64,000 nucleotides of DNA. Source: Ferruginibacter albus (GTDB taxonomy: Bacteria > Bacteroidota > Bacteroidia > Chitinophagales > Chitinophagaceae). The notes below the pieces were generated by a model, which made no database searches, had not been told where the DNA came from, and was given only the letters and a program-made list of their open reading frames with translations. Below, piece after piece: positions 44,993 through 53,402 of this stretch. The stretch spans positions 1,142,001-1,206,000 of the forward strand of contig NZ_CP083388.1 in assembly GCF_020042285.1 (NCBI RefSeq), given 5' to 3'. Numbering within the stretch: position 1 is the first letter of the stretch; the number at the start of each line of letters is the position of its first letter. The position numbers and the translations under genes are program-made.

Positions 44993-45592
44993 ATGAATTC
45001 CATTGTTAAATATAAAGAAGAAGAACTTTTAGTTTTATTAAAATCTAAAGACCGGTTATCATTTGAATATTTATATGATAATTACTGTGGATCGTTATAT
45101 GGAATTATAATGAAAATTATTGGAGATAAAGAAATTGCTGACGAAGTATTACAAGACGTTTTTCTTAATGTATGGAAGCGTATTGAAAGTTATGATCCTT
45201 TAAAAGGTACACTATTTACCTGGATGTTAAGTATTAGCCGCAATTTAGCTATTGACTATATGCGCTCCAAGGCTCATAAAAAACATCAAAGAAATTGTCT
45301 CCTTTCCGAGGAAATATTTTTTTGTAGTAATGTTTTTTCAGTTAATATAAATATTGATACTATTGGAATAAAGAAAGCAATAGGAAAACTAAGTCCTGAA
45401 TATGAAAATTTAATAGATATGGTTTATTTCAAGGGATTTACTCAACGAGAGATTGCAGAAATACTTGAAATACCATTAGGTACAGTTAAAACTAAATTAA
45501 AGAGGTCATTGATACAATTGCGGGTGTGTTTATTTAAATATGATTTTGTTCAAAAAATTGATATGGAATTTTCTAATCAAATGACTGCCTAG
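44993..45592 (+). CDS. ECF-type RNA polymerase sigma factor
   Basis: 199 residues. Region 2 is visible in FEYLYDNYCGSLYGIIMKII and VLQDVFLNVWKRIESYDPLK ... FTWMLSISRNLAIDYMRSKA. Region 4 is EYENLIDMVYFKGFTQREIAEIL ... PLGTVKTKLKRSL. Size and composition fit the ECF group, and no anti-sigma gene follows directly (the next gene is a desaturase, not a FecR or membrane anchor). It directs RNA polymerase to stress promoters; the repeated motif upstream is a candidate target or autoregulatory site. ATG 44993. Confidence 0.93.
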   Translation: MNSIVKYKEEELLVLLKSKDRLSFEYLYDNYCGSLYGIIMKIIGDKEIADEVLQDVFLNVWKRIESYDPLKGTLFTWMLSISRNLAIDYMRSKAHKKHQRNCLLSEEIFFCSNVFSVNINIDTIGIKKAIGKLSPEYENLIDMVYFKGFTQREIAEILEIPLGTVKTKLKRSLIQLRVCLFKYDFVQKIDMEFSNQMTA

Positions 45593-45687
45593 TTTATAGG
45601 CTATATGAGCTTGATTTTTTAAAAGGACATTTCAAAAAATTATAATTGATTCTGGAACTTTTGTGTTGTTATTATCGTAAGTATTAT

Positions 45688-46707
45688 ATGCAATTTATAG
45701 ATCGTGTTTTACAGGTTCCCTCTTACGGATGGAAAGATAAAAATGGGGATTTAATTGTTCCTTCAAAAAAACAGCTTTTTACAGAAGCATTTTTCAGGAT
45801 TAATATATTCGTTTCAAAGAAAAACTGGATTTCGTTATTAAGCTGGTTAATGGCAATATGCATGATGCCATTCTTTCTTATCTTTTTATTTAAATATTTT
45901 TCCTTAAAGCTAGTGTTAGTACTGATAGTTTACAGCATGATTGTAATGAGTGTTCATGCTACTATCTGGTTTCATCGGTATTGTACTCATAAGTCATATA
46001 CATTCCGTAATTCTTTTTGGCGTTTTATTACGCAGAATCTTGTATTGAAAACTTTTCCTGAAGAAATATATGTAGTTTCTCATCATGTCCATCATGCTAA
46101 ATCAGATATGCCTGGTGATCCTTATAATCCTAAAGGTGGCTTTATGTATTGTATGCTGTCAGATGTTAATCATCAAAGCATAGCAAAAAATTTGAGTGAG
46201 GATGATTATAGTAGAGCAGCTAGCTTTTTAAAGCATACCGGTGTGAGTATTAATAATTATGCTCAATATTGTAAATGGGGTTCAATCGCATCGCCTTATT
46301 ATACAATTGCTTTATGGATAACAAATTGGGCCGTGTGGTTTATTATATTTTATCTAATTGGTGGCTTTGGATTAGTATGCACAATGTTTAGCGGAGGAAT
46401 GTTTTGGTTTATATTCGTTCGCGCTTTTAATTATACTGGCCATGGTAAAGGAAAAGAAAAGCACCTTGATGGAATTGATTTTGATCGAAGAAATCTTTCA
46501 ATAAATCAAACGCGGCCTGGTATCTTTTCTGGCGAATGGCACAATAATCATCACTTATATCCCGGAAGTGCAAGAGCAGGCTTTCTCAAGTATCAACTAG
46601 ATTTGGCATGGGTGTATATTTGGATTATGAAAAAGTTAGGTGCAGTATCTTCTTATCATGATTCTAAAAAAGAATTTCTAAAAAAATATTTTAATCGTAA
46701 TAGATAA
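45688..46707 (+). CDS. Membrane fatty acid desaturase
   Basis: From ATG 45688 (MQFIDRVLQVPSYGW) 339 residues; the ORF upstream uses TTG. Four membrane helices surround three histidine boxes: HRYCTHKS, HHVHHAK and HNNHHL. These bind the di-iron centre of acyl-CoA/acyl-lipid desaturases (stearoyl-CoA type). The enzyme inserts a double bond into acyl chains in the inner membrane and would change membrane fluidity. It follows the ECF sigma gene by about 95 bp on the same strand and may be its target. Electron donor unknown. Confidence 0.9.
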   Translation: MQFIDRVLQVPSYGWKDKNGDLIVPSKKQLFTEAFFRINIFVSKKNWISLLSWLMAICMMPFFLIFLFKYFSLKLVLVLIVYSMIVMSVHATIWFHRYCTHKSYTFRNSFWRFITQNLVLKTFPEEIYVVSHHVHHAKSDMPGDPYNPKGGFMYCMLSDVNHQSIAKNLSEDDYSRAASFLKHTGVSINNYAQYCKWGSIASPYYTIALWITNWAVWFIIFYLIGGFGLVCTMFSGGMFWFIFVRAFNYTGHGKGKEKHLDGIDFDRRNLSINQTRPGIFSGEWHNNHHLYPGSARAGFLKYQLDLAWVYIWIMKKLGAVSSYHDSKKEFLKKYFNRNR

Positions 46708-47133
46708 CAAATCCGTAACTCTTGAAAATGTTTTATAATTATCTTCAATAAAAATCTTATTGTTGACAATGTGAAATTAAAAAATGCTAATTCATGCCCA
46801 TTCCTGCATTAATACATTGAAACTAGGCAAATCAGAGAAATTTCTTAACATTTCTGTATATCTAATTTAGTCTTTTAGATAAAAGACATTTTTTGTATAT
46901 AAATTCTAAGGGGTAGTTAGATTATAGATATAAAGTATAAACAAAACCTGCCAACTTTCAGGAACAACTTTAGTATATTTAAAAATATGATAAGACAATC
47001 CAAACATTTCAGGTGTACTATTTTGCCGTAAAGTAGGTGTTTGAAGTAGCATTATTTGTAAAATTTTTTGTTTTTTTAGTTTAGTATTATGTTGGCATAG
47101 AATTTATTTATACTAAGTATTAAATAAATTTTT
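46708..47133. other. Intergenic region with left part of segmental duplication B
   Basis: From about 46939 it matches copy A. Before that, A/T-rich DNA with no recognised gene. The promoter of the next gene is at 47067-47095. Confidence 0.5.
47067..47095 (+). promoter_or_regulatory. Candidate promoter of the 47134 gene
   Basis: TTTG (47067-47070) and TATGTTGG (47088-47095), 17 nt apart; conserved with copy A at 16537-16566. Confidence 0.4.
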
Positions 47134-47472
47134 ATGAAATCATTATTGTTAACTTTTGCAATGGGAATTTTAATTTCTTCATCCTGCTTTTGTCAGGTAA
47201 AAAAAACTGATACTTCACGAAGTATAAATTCATCAAAATATAAAAAAGGGAAAAATAAAGCTGTTAATAACAAAACTGCTATGGATTCAATTCCTCCTAT
47301 ATCAGATAGTAATAAAACTAAGCCATCTGGAGGTTTTACGCCTGGAATAAATACTTTTCCAAACAATACAAGCCCAGATGTCCCTGTGCCATCTAATACA
47401 CCAAGTACTGCACCGAGTACTTCTCCCGGAAACCCTCCTAGTAAATCTCAACAAACAACTGCACCTTTTTAA
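47134..47472 (+). CDS. Small exported Ser/Pro/Thr-rich protein, paralogue of 16604
   Basis: 112 residues, nearly identical at the N-terminus to the 16604 protein (MKSLLLTFAMGILISSSCFC, QVKKTDTSRSINSSKYK). The tail has one more PSTAP/TSPG unit (STAPSTSPGNPPSKSQ), showing repeat expansion. Signal peptide with a cysteine near the cleavage site suggests export, perhaps as a lipoprotein. Function unknown. Part of duplication copy B. Confidence 0.6.
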   Translation: MKSLLLTFAMGILISSSCFCQVKKTDTSRSINSSKYKKGKNKAVNNKTAMDSIPPISDSNKTKPSGGFTPGINTFPNNTSPDVPVPSNTPSTAPSTSPGNPPSKSQQTTAPF

Positions 47473-47567
47473 TAACTAAGAAATAAGTTTGTGTCTTCTA
47501 ATTAAAATAACAGCTGATTTATCTTAATTACAGACTATTTATTGATTAAGCACTTAAATGAATAAAT

Positions 47568-47768
47568 ATGAGTTACGATGATAAGAGAAAATACCTCTTG
47601 CTGATAGGCGGGTAAAAATTATGTAGAAGTTGGAAATTGAATATTGGTGTGAAAACTTAGAAATAACAAGAGAATAGCTAATAGATTTAGTAGGAATTGT
47701 TGGAACTTGAGCAGAGAAAGTAAAGGATATTTTAGAAAGGAATCTAAAAAAGCAAAACTTTAATTTCC
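47568..47768 (+). pseudogene. DUF3606 pseudogene, copy B
   Basis: ATG 47568 opens MSYDDKRKYLLLIGG and stops. In the shifted frame KLEIEYWCENLEITRE, stop, LIDLVGIVGT, stop, AEKVKDILERN aligns with the live protein at 28710. A frameshift and two or three nonsense changes are present. It retains the full N-terminal coding part that copy A lacks. Confidence 0.8.
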
Positions 47769-47875
47769 TTAATGTTACGCAACTCGATATTATTTTAGAT
47801 ATACTTTAGAGCTACTTTAGATCTACGTATGTATACGTTCGATGATTGAGGAGAAAGTATTAATCTTCAATCCTC

Positions 47876-48177
47876 ATTGTGCAGATAAAAATACTCAAAA
47901 ATGAAATAAATATCAAAACTTGTAGCAGTTTTATACTCTGGGCTATTTTACTTTATATTGTTTAAGTGGAGGAAGAGAACAAGTGTTGCTACTATAACGA
48001 GTTGAGAATGTAGTGCTATAGTAAGAGTTGCTATTTGTAATATTTACATTTTTTTATTTCCTTATCTGTACATAATTACTAGAAAACGTTACATGATTAA
48101 TAGTTATGTAATATCACAGGCTAAAACAGAATTTGGAATAAATCGAACAAGATTAATTTCATATAATAATTTGAGTA
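47876..48177. other. Intergenic spacer after duplication B
   Basis: About 300 bp with no gene, RNA or clear hairpin recognised. Confidence 0.3.
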
Positions 48178-48525
48178 ATGGATGGCTGTTACAATATAAA
48201 ACAAAGAATAAAAAACCTTTATCAATTAAGTGATGAGCGGTTTGCTTATTATTCATTTGTTACAATAGTGAAAGAAATTCTGGAAGAAATTAATAATAAA
48301 AAAAATGACTCATTCGATAACAAGGAAAAGCAAATTTTATCGGTTACTTGCGAAAAGATTAACCTCACTCTTAATAAAGAGGTGTGGTATATAATCAATA
48401 AAGAAAACGAAATGAAGAGAAAAAATGCTCCTGCTAAAAGAGTTACTGAACATAGTGATTTGATAAAAAAAGCAATTAAAATGTTGGAACTTGATTTGGA
48501 AGAATTGTATATTTTAACCACTTAA
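48178..48525 (+). CDS. Hypothetical protein (115 aa)
   Basis: 115 residues: MDGCYNIKQRIKNLYQLSDE, FVTIVKEILEEINNKKND, then EKINLTLNKEVWYIINKENE and a helical, acidic C-terminus (IKKAIKMLELDLEELYILTT). Predicted all-helical, cytoplasmic. No family recognised. It sits alone between the duplication and the DoxX-like gene. Confidence 0.5.
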   Translation: MDGCYNIKQRIKNLYQLSDERFAYYSFVTIVKEILEEINNKKNDSFDNKEKQILSVTCEKINLTLNKEVWYIINKENEMKRKNAPAKRVTEHSDLIKKAIKMLELDLEELYILTT

Positions 48526-48858
48526 AAAACTTCTTTAAACCTTATTATAAGTATACAAATTTTGAAGGTGATAATGCAAGTGAAGGTTGTTTATTCAAAA
48601 TATGGTTTTTCATAAAGGCAAGACTTGGAGAAAATAAGTATTAAAGTATAGAATGGAATGAAGTGATTGTCAAATAAAACATGATATCCCTTAGAGATAT
48701 TCTGATTTAAATAGAATTTGATTAGAATGTCAAAAATAGAAGGAAAGAGATATAAAGTAATAAAGTTAGTTTGATGGATGGAACAAGTGCAACTCTTATT
48801 CTATACAATTCTGTTACTAATTTTATTGTAAAACAAATTTCAACTTAGACAATGTAAA
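48526..48858. other. 333-bp intergenic region
   Basis: A/T-rich, no recognised feature. Confidence 0.3.
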
Positions 48859-49299
48859 ATGAAAACAAATTCATTTCAGAATTTACTTAGAATAGCGCTT
48901 GGTTTGTTTATGATTTTTGCCGGAGTTAGTCATTTAACATGCCAACGACAGGAATTTCAGGCTCAAGTACCCAAATGGTTATCAACTGATACTTCCTTTA
49001 TAGATTTTATAGTAATATCTTCAGGAGTAGTAGAAATCATGCTTGGGTTATCAATGATTTTGTTTGTAAAACACCAAATGAAAGTAGGAATAGCGTTAGC
49101 AATTTTTTATGTATTTGTATTTCCTGGAAACATATCTCAATACACCAACAAAATAAATGCCTTTGGTTTAAATACAGATCAAAAACGATTCATAAGGTTA
49201 TTTTTTCAACCCATTTTAATATTTTTTGCTTTATGGTCGACAGGTAGTTTATCATTTACTAAACTGAAAAAAGATAAGGCTAGAATACTGAATTCATAA
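48859..49299 (+). CDS. DoxX-like membrane protein
   Basis: 146 residues with four membrane helices (LLRIALGLFMIFAGVSHL; DFIVISSGVVEIMLGLSMIL; MKVGIALAIFYVFVFPGNI; LFFQPILIFFALWSTG). The start ...LRIALGLFMIFAGVSHLT and the ISSGVVEIMLGL helix match the DoxX/DoxD-like fold. Members act in redox or membrane-linked stress functions, but the substrate here is unknown. Inner membrane. ATG 48859. Confidence 0.85.
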   Translation: MKTNSFQNLLRIALGLFMIFAGVSHLTCQRQEFQAQVPKWLSTDTSFIDFIVISSGVVEIMLGLSMILFVKHQMKVGIALAIFYVFVFPGNISQYTNKINAFGLNTDQKRFIRLFFQPILIFFALWSTGSLSFTKLKKDKARILNS

Positions 49300-49688
49300 A
49301 ATAATAATTTTACCGAGATATTTTCAGCAAATAATTATAGCGTGAAATGATAAAGTAGAAAGGAATATAAAGTATTGCATGGACAATTGTTTCTGGAAAT
49401 CTTCCGACAAGTTCAGGGACCGGGTTGGTGCTTGTTGATTAGGGATCTATTATTCCCATATAAGAGCCATTTGATTGGAAAGTGGTTATTAGACCGCAAA
49501 TCACAACAGGAAAGTGTTAGGATAATGTTCAGTTTCTTACTGTAGTCAATCTCCATTTAATTGTTTAACTGCAATTAGTATTAATTCACTCTTATTTTTG
49601 ATATTATGAAGTGAATTCACGAGAAAAATAATTTTCCGGTGAATATAATCTGTGAAAATAAGAATTTACACGAGGATTAATGAAAAAT
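49300..49688. other. 389-bp intergenic region
   Basis: A/T-rich; no gene, RNA or hairpin terminator was recognised. It lies at the junction between stress cargo and the recombination module. Confidence 0.3.
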
Positions 49689-49994
49689 TTATCTTTTTTG
49701 ATAGACATTGCTATCGTCAGTTTTATATAAAGTCTTAAGTTGATTCTTAAGATGATTTATTACTAAATCTTTTTCTCTATTTGACAACGCATGCGTATTT
49801 ATCTCAGATTGAAGTAAAATGATTTCTGCTTTCAAGAGTTCATTAATAGACTTTTGTTGATAGTAATTCTTGCTTTTAATATAAATAGCAAGACCAGAAC
49901 CTGCTATTAAAATTCCTGCTATAATTAGAATATTTCTTTGAGTATAATTTATTTTAACTTTTTTAAGGATGTCCATAAGTTCACAATTAGTCAT
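49689..49994 (-). CDS. Small coiled-coil membrane protein (101 aa)
   Basis: 101 residues: a cytoplasmic basic N-terminus (MDILKKVKINYTQRN), one membrane helix (ILIIAGILIAGSGLAIYI) and a C-terminal coiled coil (INELLKAEIILLQSEINTH...). Unknown function. It starts 8 bp inside the end of the next gene upstream (50415-49987), so the two form an operon in the module beside the recombinase. Possibly an accessory or toxin-like membrane protein; that is speculation. Confidence 0.5.
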   Translation of the reverse strand: MTNCELMDILKKVKINYTQRNILIIAGILIAGSGLAIYIKSKNYYQQKSINELLKAEIILLQSEINTHALSNREKDLVINHLKNQLKTLYKTDDSNVYQKR

Positions 49995-50415
49995 TGTATA
50001 AAATTTTATGAATATTAGAAATAGGATTAGATATAATAGAATGTTTTAAATAAAAAGAAGTCAATATGCCGTCCTTACTGATTGAATAGTTTAAAGCTTC
50101 TGTTAATAAAATTTCATAATTATCCAAATCCTTTGTAGTCACAGAGTATCCAGTTTTCTTTATTAAAAAATCTATTCTGGTTGTAATTGCTTTATGTTTC
50201 ATAATCAATGCAGAATAAGTATCTCTTTCTGGCTTATCTTTTTTTCGATGAAAAGAAGTTTTACAATCTCTAACATTTCGGTCCTGATCATATGTTATAG
50301 GGCAAAATTCGCGAGTACCATGTTCTTGATCTGGAATAGGAGCTTTACAAAACTTGCACTCTCTATTTTGGTAATAAGAAAATCTCGTGTTTTTGTTTAA
50401 AAATTCCTTTTTCAT
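49987..50415 (-). CDS. Cysteine-rich zinc-binding-like protein (142 aa)
   Basis: 142 residues. The N-terminal part carries cysteines in CKFCKAPIPDQE, REFCPITYDQ and VRDCKTSFHRKK, a C-x2-C...C...C/H pattern likely to bind zinc. The rest is helical. No named family recognised. It overlaps the coiled-coil membrane gene and is divergent from the MerR-like gene (86 bp apart), so the shared promoter region may be controlled by that regulator. Confidence 0.5.
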   Translation of the reverse strand: MKKEFLNKNTRFSYYQNRECKFCKAPIPDQEHGTREFCPITYDQDRNVRDCKTSFHRKKDKPERDTYSALIMKHKAITTRIDFLIKKTGYSVTTKDLDNYEILLTEALNYSISKDGILTSFYLKHSIISNPISNIHKILYND

Positions 50416-50501
50416 CGTGTAATTTTTTACTAATATTGACTTTAAAACATAAAAATAATGAAAAAGTATGAGTTAAAGACATATTTTATTATATTTGAAC
50501 T

Positions 50502-51437
50502 ATGAACAAAAAGCCAAAAAGCCTAAATGATGAAGCAGAAGAATTATTTTCATTTGCTGAATTTAGAAAATTCATGTTTGAAACAACCGTCCCAATTAAA
50601 GAATTGACTGATAAAAAAGGTAAACCATTAGAAAAAATATTGGCCTTTTGGAGAAGAAATGAATTACTTCCTTTTATCGCTGATGGCAAATGGGCCAAAA
50701 TGAGTTTTGCTCAATTATTCTGGTTAAGAATATTAGATGATCTTCGGGAGATCAGTTTTCCGGTTGATAAAATGAAATTGATATGCAACTATTTTTTTAA
50801 AGATGCGTATGATAATAACTTGCCGGAAAGAAATATAAGAAAGAATAAAGAAGAGATAGAAAAGAAAATAATAGCAGGAACTCAAACACAAGAGGATGAA
50901 GAATATTTTGAACTCTTAAAATATTACCTATCAGAGCCCCCTATTCTTTATATTTTTAAATTCAGCATAAATTATCTTGTTAACCTGATTGCATCTGTTA
51001 TTGCAAGTGAGAATGATGGATTTATCTATATTTTTTTCGATGGAAGAGTTGCTGAATTTATTGGACATGAAAATGTAGGACACAAAGATTTTACGCCGGA
51101 TCTTACTGAACCTCATATCCAGCTTTCCATAAGTCATTATTTAAAAGAATTTATTAGAGATGAAGATATTTCTAGTTTATTAATGCCACAGCTTTTAAAT
51201 GAAGATGAAATCAAAGTGCTTAGGGAGATGCGGCGTAATAACATCAAAGAAATTACTATTTACAGAATAAATGATAAAAAAAACTTTCAAATCCAAAGCT
51301 CCAAAGAAGGTATTTTATCTAAAGAAAAAACACTGCAGTTAAAAGAGATTCTTGGATTGAAGAATTATGAAAGAATTACTATTGACACTATGGATGAAAA
51401 AACATTGTCTTTTAAAATGACGAGGAAAAAAATATAA
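50502..51437 (+). CDS. MerR-like helix-turn-helix protein of recombination module
   Basis: 311 residues. The stretch from PFIADGKWAKMSFAQLFWLR to ILDDLREISFPVDKMKLICN has the MerR-type winged-helix pattern (W-x3-S-F-x2-L-F-W-L-x-I-L-D-D-L). The remaining ~220 residues are unrecognised, with an acidic central part and a helical end. The position just upstream of the recombinase suggests a regulator of element excision or of the recombinase. It is divergent from the zinc-like gene. Confidence 0.55.
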   Translation: MNKKPKSLNDEAEELFSFAEFRKFMFETTVPIKELTDKKGKPLEKILAFWRRNELLPFIADGKWAKMSFAQLFWLRILDDLREISFPVDKMKLICNYFFKDAYDNNLPERNIRKNKEEIEKKIIAGTQTQEDEEYFELLKYYLSEPPILYIFKFSINYLVNLIASVIASENDGFIYIFFDGRVAEFIGHENVGHKDFTPDLTEPHIQLSISHYLKEFIRDEDISSLLMPQLLNEDEIKVLREMRRNNIKEITIYRINDKKNFQIQSSKEGILSKEKTLQLKEILGLKNYERITIDTMDEKTLSFKMTRKKI

Positions 51438-51514
51438 TGGTTCTGATTACCTCAGGCCTATGGTAGAACCCCGGCGTATTTTGTTTTTGACCAAGTGCGC
51501 CTTAAGGGTGAAAA

Positions 51515-51685
51515 ATGAAAAATAAAAATGCAGCTTATGTAAAAAGTAAATTAGAAAATGACACTATAAATAAATTTGTAAAAGAGCCTTCTCTTGAAGA
51601 ACAACTGGAAGTATTTACAGATATTCTCATTGATATTTACATTGAATCAAAAAATGAAAAACAAAAATTCAATCAACGCTCTTGA
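51515..51685 (+). CDS. Small ORF overlapping recombinase start (56 aa)
   Basis: MKNKNAAYVKSKLENDTINK, then FVKEPSLEEQLEVFTDILID and IYIESKNEKQKFNQRS, all protein-like. It overlaps the recombinase gene (ATG 51654) by 32 bp in another frame, so the two are probably translationally coupled. Possibly a small directionality or partner factor; that role is inferred from its position only. Confidence 0.6.
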   Translation: MKNKNAAYVKSKLENDTINKFVKEPSLEEQLEVFTDILIDIYIESKNEKQKFNQRS

Positions 51686-53402
51686 ATCTTTGCTGGAACA
51701 GCAGACGATTAAACAACACGTTAGTTTACCAAAAAGAAAAGGAAATTACTGCGTTATTTATACCAGAGTCAGCACACAGGAGCAAGCTGAAAACAATGGA
51801 AGCCTTGAAGTTCAAAAAAAATTGTGTGACGAATATGCGGGTCGGAATAAATATTTGGTGCAGGAATATTTTGGAGGCCGGTATGAAAGTGCTCAAACAG
51901 ATGGCAGAAAAGAATTTCAAAGAATGCTTGCGTATGTCAGAAAACAAAAAGATATTACCAGTATCATAGTATTTAATTATGATCGATTTTCCCGAACAGG
52001 AGCAGCTGCCGCTAAATTAAGCGAAGACCTAAGGAAAGAAGGCATTGTCGTGAAGTCTGTAACGCAGGATATTGATACTTCTACCGCTTCAGGAAGGTTA
52101 CAGGAGAATTTTTTTCATTTGCTGAATCATTTTGATAACCGTGCAAAAAGTGACCGTACGAGCATCAATACTCGGGAAGTAATGCTAAAAGGCTATTGGC
52201 CTTATCCTACTCCTGTAGGATATAATAACTTAAAGAAAAAACAACGGGCCTGTTTTCATGAATATATAATTACCGATGAAGGCAGAGAACTAAAAAAGGC
52301 ATTCATTTTAAAAGCAGAAGGGAAATTAAGCAATAAAGAAATTATAAAACGTTTGAGTGCGAAGGGAGTGAGAATTAATGAGAAGAATTTCCGTTGGATT
52401 ATATCTAACCCTTTTTATGCCGGTTATGTAACTGGGAAATTGGTAGAAGGTAAACTTATAAAAGGCAAACACCCGGCATTAGTAGATTTAAAAATATTTT
52501 TAAATGCTAATAAGATATTGCAACTAACTCCATGCGCCGGTATTCCAAAGCAAAGTAAACATGAAGAAGTCCCTTTAAAAATATTTGCAAAAGATGAACT
52601 GAGTAAACTTCCTTTTACAGGATATAAAACCAAAGGGAATTGGTATTATAAGACTAAAAATGCTGAAACTCCTGTAAATATATCTGCTAAAAAATTGAAT
52701 TCACTATTTATAAATAATCTTGAACAAATCGAATATGATAAGAAGCAAAAAGAGTCATTAAAAAAATTATTACTTCAGAAACTAAAAAACACAATCCATC
52801 AATCCCTAGAAGATAGCAAACTACTCAAAAAAAAGATAACTGAAAAACAAGCACAGTTGAATAAGATGGAAGAAAGGTATGTTTTGGGGGAAATTTCTAG
52901 GGAGCTATATGATAAATATGCTTTAAAGTATGCAGATGAATTGAAGGTTTTGAGTGAGAATTTGAATCATAATGACATTGACGGTTCGAACCTTGATAAT
53001 GCAGTTGAGAAATGCTTATTTATAGCACAGAATTTAAGCTCTGCATGGCTTTCAGCCTCATTTGAAAATAAACAGAGATTACAAAAGCTAGTTTATCCTG
53101 AAGGAATTATGTATAATAAGGATAAATGCATAGTTCGAACTCCAAAGATCAATAGCTTATTTGCAGCAATTGAGCCGCTGAAGAGGATTTTGGAGGAAAA
53201 TAAAAAAGGCAATTCGAGTGTGAATTGCCTAAAATCTAATTGTGTGCCCAGAACAGGAATCGAACCTGCACATCCTTGCGAACGGCAGATTTTGAGTCTG
53301 CTGCGTCTACCAATTCCGCCATCTGGGCATCTGAATTGGGCTGCAATATTACGTTATCATTCCGTTCTGTCCAAAATGCGTTGCAGATATTTTTTTTGGT
53401 AA
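51654..53402 (+). CDS. Large serine site-specific recombinase of the island
   Basis: From ATG 51654 (MKNKNSINALESLL) 582 residues. The catalytic domain has YCVIYTRVSTQEQAENNGSL with the nucleophilic serine in RVS, FNYDRFSRTG, and a resolvase fold to about 180. A recombinase domain (about 190-280) and a coiled coil (about 380-470) follow. The frame runs through the right att core (VPRT at 531-534) into the antisense of tRNA-Leu and ends inside the hscB gene, so the last ~50 residues are host DNA. In a circularised element it would instead end at 617-619 on the left side. It should catalyse integration and excision at tRNA-Leu. Confidence 0.92.
   Translation: MKNKNSINALESLLEQQTIKQHVSLPKRKGNYCVIYTRVSTQEQAENNGSLEVQKKLCDEYAGRNKYLVQEYFGGRYESAQTDGRKEFQRMLAYVRKQKDITSIIVFNYDRFSRTGAAAAKLSEDLRKEGIVVKSVTQDIDTSTASGRLQENFFHLLNHFDNRAKSDRTSINTREVMLKGYWPYPTPVGYNNLKKKQRACFHEYIITDEGRELKKAFILKAEGKLSNKEIIKRLSAKGVRINEKNFRWIISNPFYAGYVTGKLVEGKLIKGKHPALVDLKIFLNANKILQLTPCAGIPKQSKHEEVPLKIFAKDELSKLPFTGYKTKGNWYYKTKNAETPVNISAKKLNSLFINNLEQIEYDKKQKESLKKLLLQKLKNTIHQSLEDSKLLKKKITEKQAQLNKMEERYVLGEISRELYDKYALKYADELKVLSENLNHNDIDGSNLDNAVEKCLFIAQNLSSAWLSASFENKQRLQKLVYPEGIMYNKDKCIVRTPKINSLFAAIEPLKRILEENKKGNSSVNCLKSNCVPRTGIEPAHPCERQILSLLRLPIPPSGHLNWAAILRYHSVLSKMRCRYFFW
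53244..53254. other. Right attachment site of the island
   Basis: GTGCCCAGAAC, identical to 533-543, forming the 3' end of the intact tRNA-Leu. The bases beyond are tRNA on the right and recombinase gene on the left. Confidence 0.75.
53245..53328 (-). tRNA. tRNA-Leu (CAA)
   Basis: 84 nt, minus strand: acceptor GCCCAGA / TCTGGGC, D-arm GGCGGAATTGGTAGACGC, anticodon arm GCAGA-CTCAAAA-TCTGC (anticodon CAA), a class II variable arm and T-arm with GGTTCGATTCC. The 3' end lacks an encoded CCA (ACACA follows the discriminator), while the remnant at 532-543 has one, consistent with replacement of the tRNA 3' end by element DNA. Confidence 0.95.

Larger units (their letters stand above)
46939..47875. 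repeat. Segmental duplication copy B
   Basis: Same gene order as 16229-17279, same orientation, 30.7 kb apart. It lacks about 200 bp of copy A upstream of the exported protein gene and retains a longer DUF3606 pseudogene. Confidence 0.85.
533..53254. mobile_element. ~52.7-kb integrated genomic island in tRNA-Leu(CAA)
   Basis: The boundaries are the 11-bp direct repeats at 533-543 and 53244-53254. A large serine recombinase gene abuts the right repeat. In a circle joining the two ends, the recombinase frame continues past the core into 542-619 and stops at TGA 617-619, giving a plausible native C-terminus. The DNA between the ends looks more A/T-rich than the flanks (judged by eye, not counted) and carries accessory genes: defence, stress response, regulators and decayed paralogues. 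No relaxase, coupling protein, T4SS, phage capsid or replication gene was recognised, so the transfer route is unknown. It could be a composite of several insertions. Confidence 0.7.
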
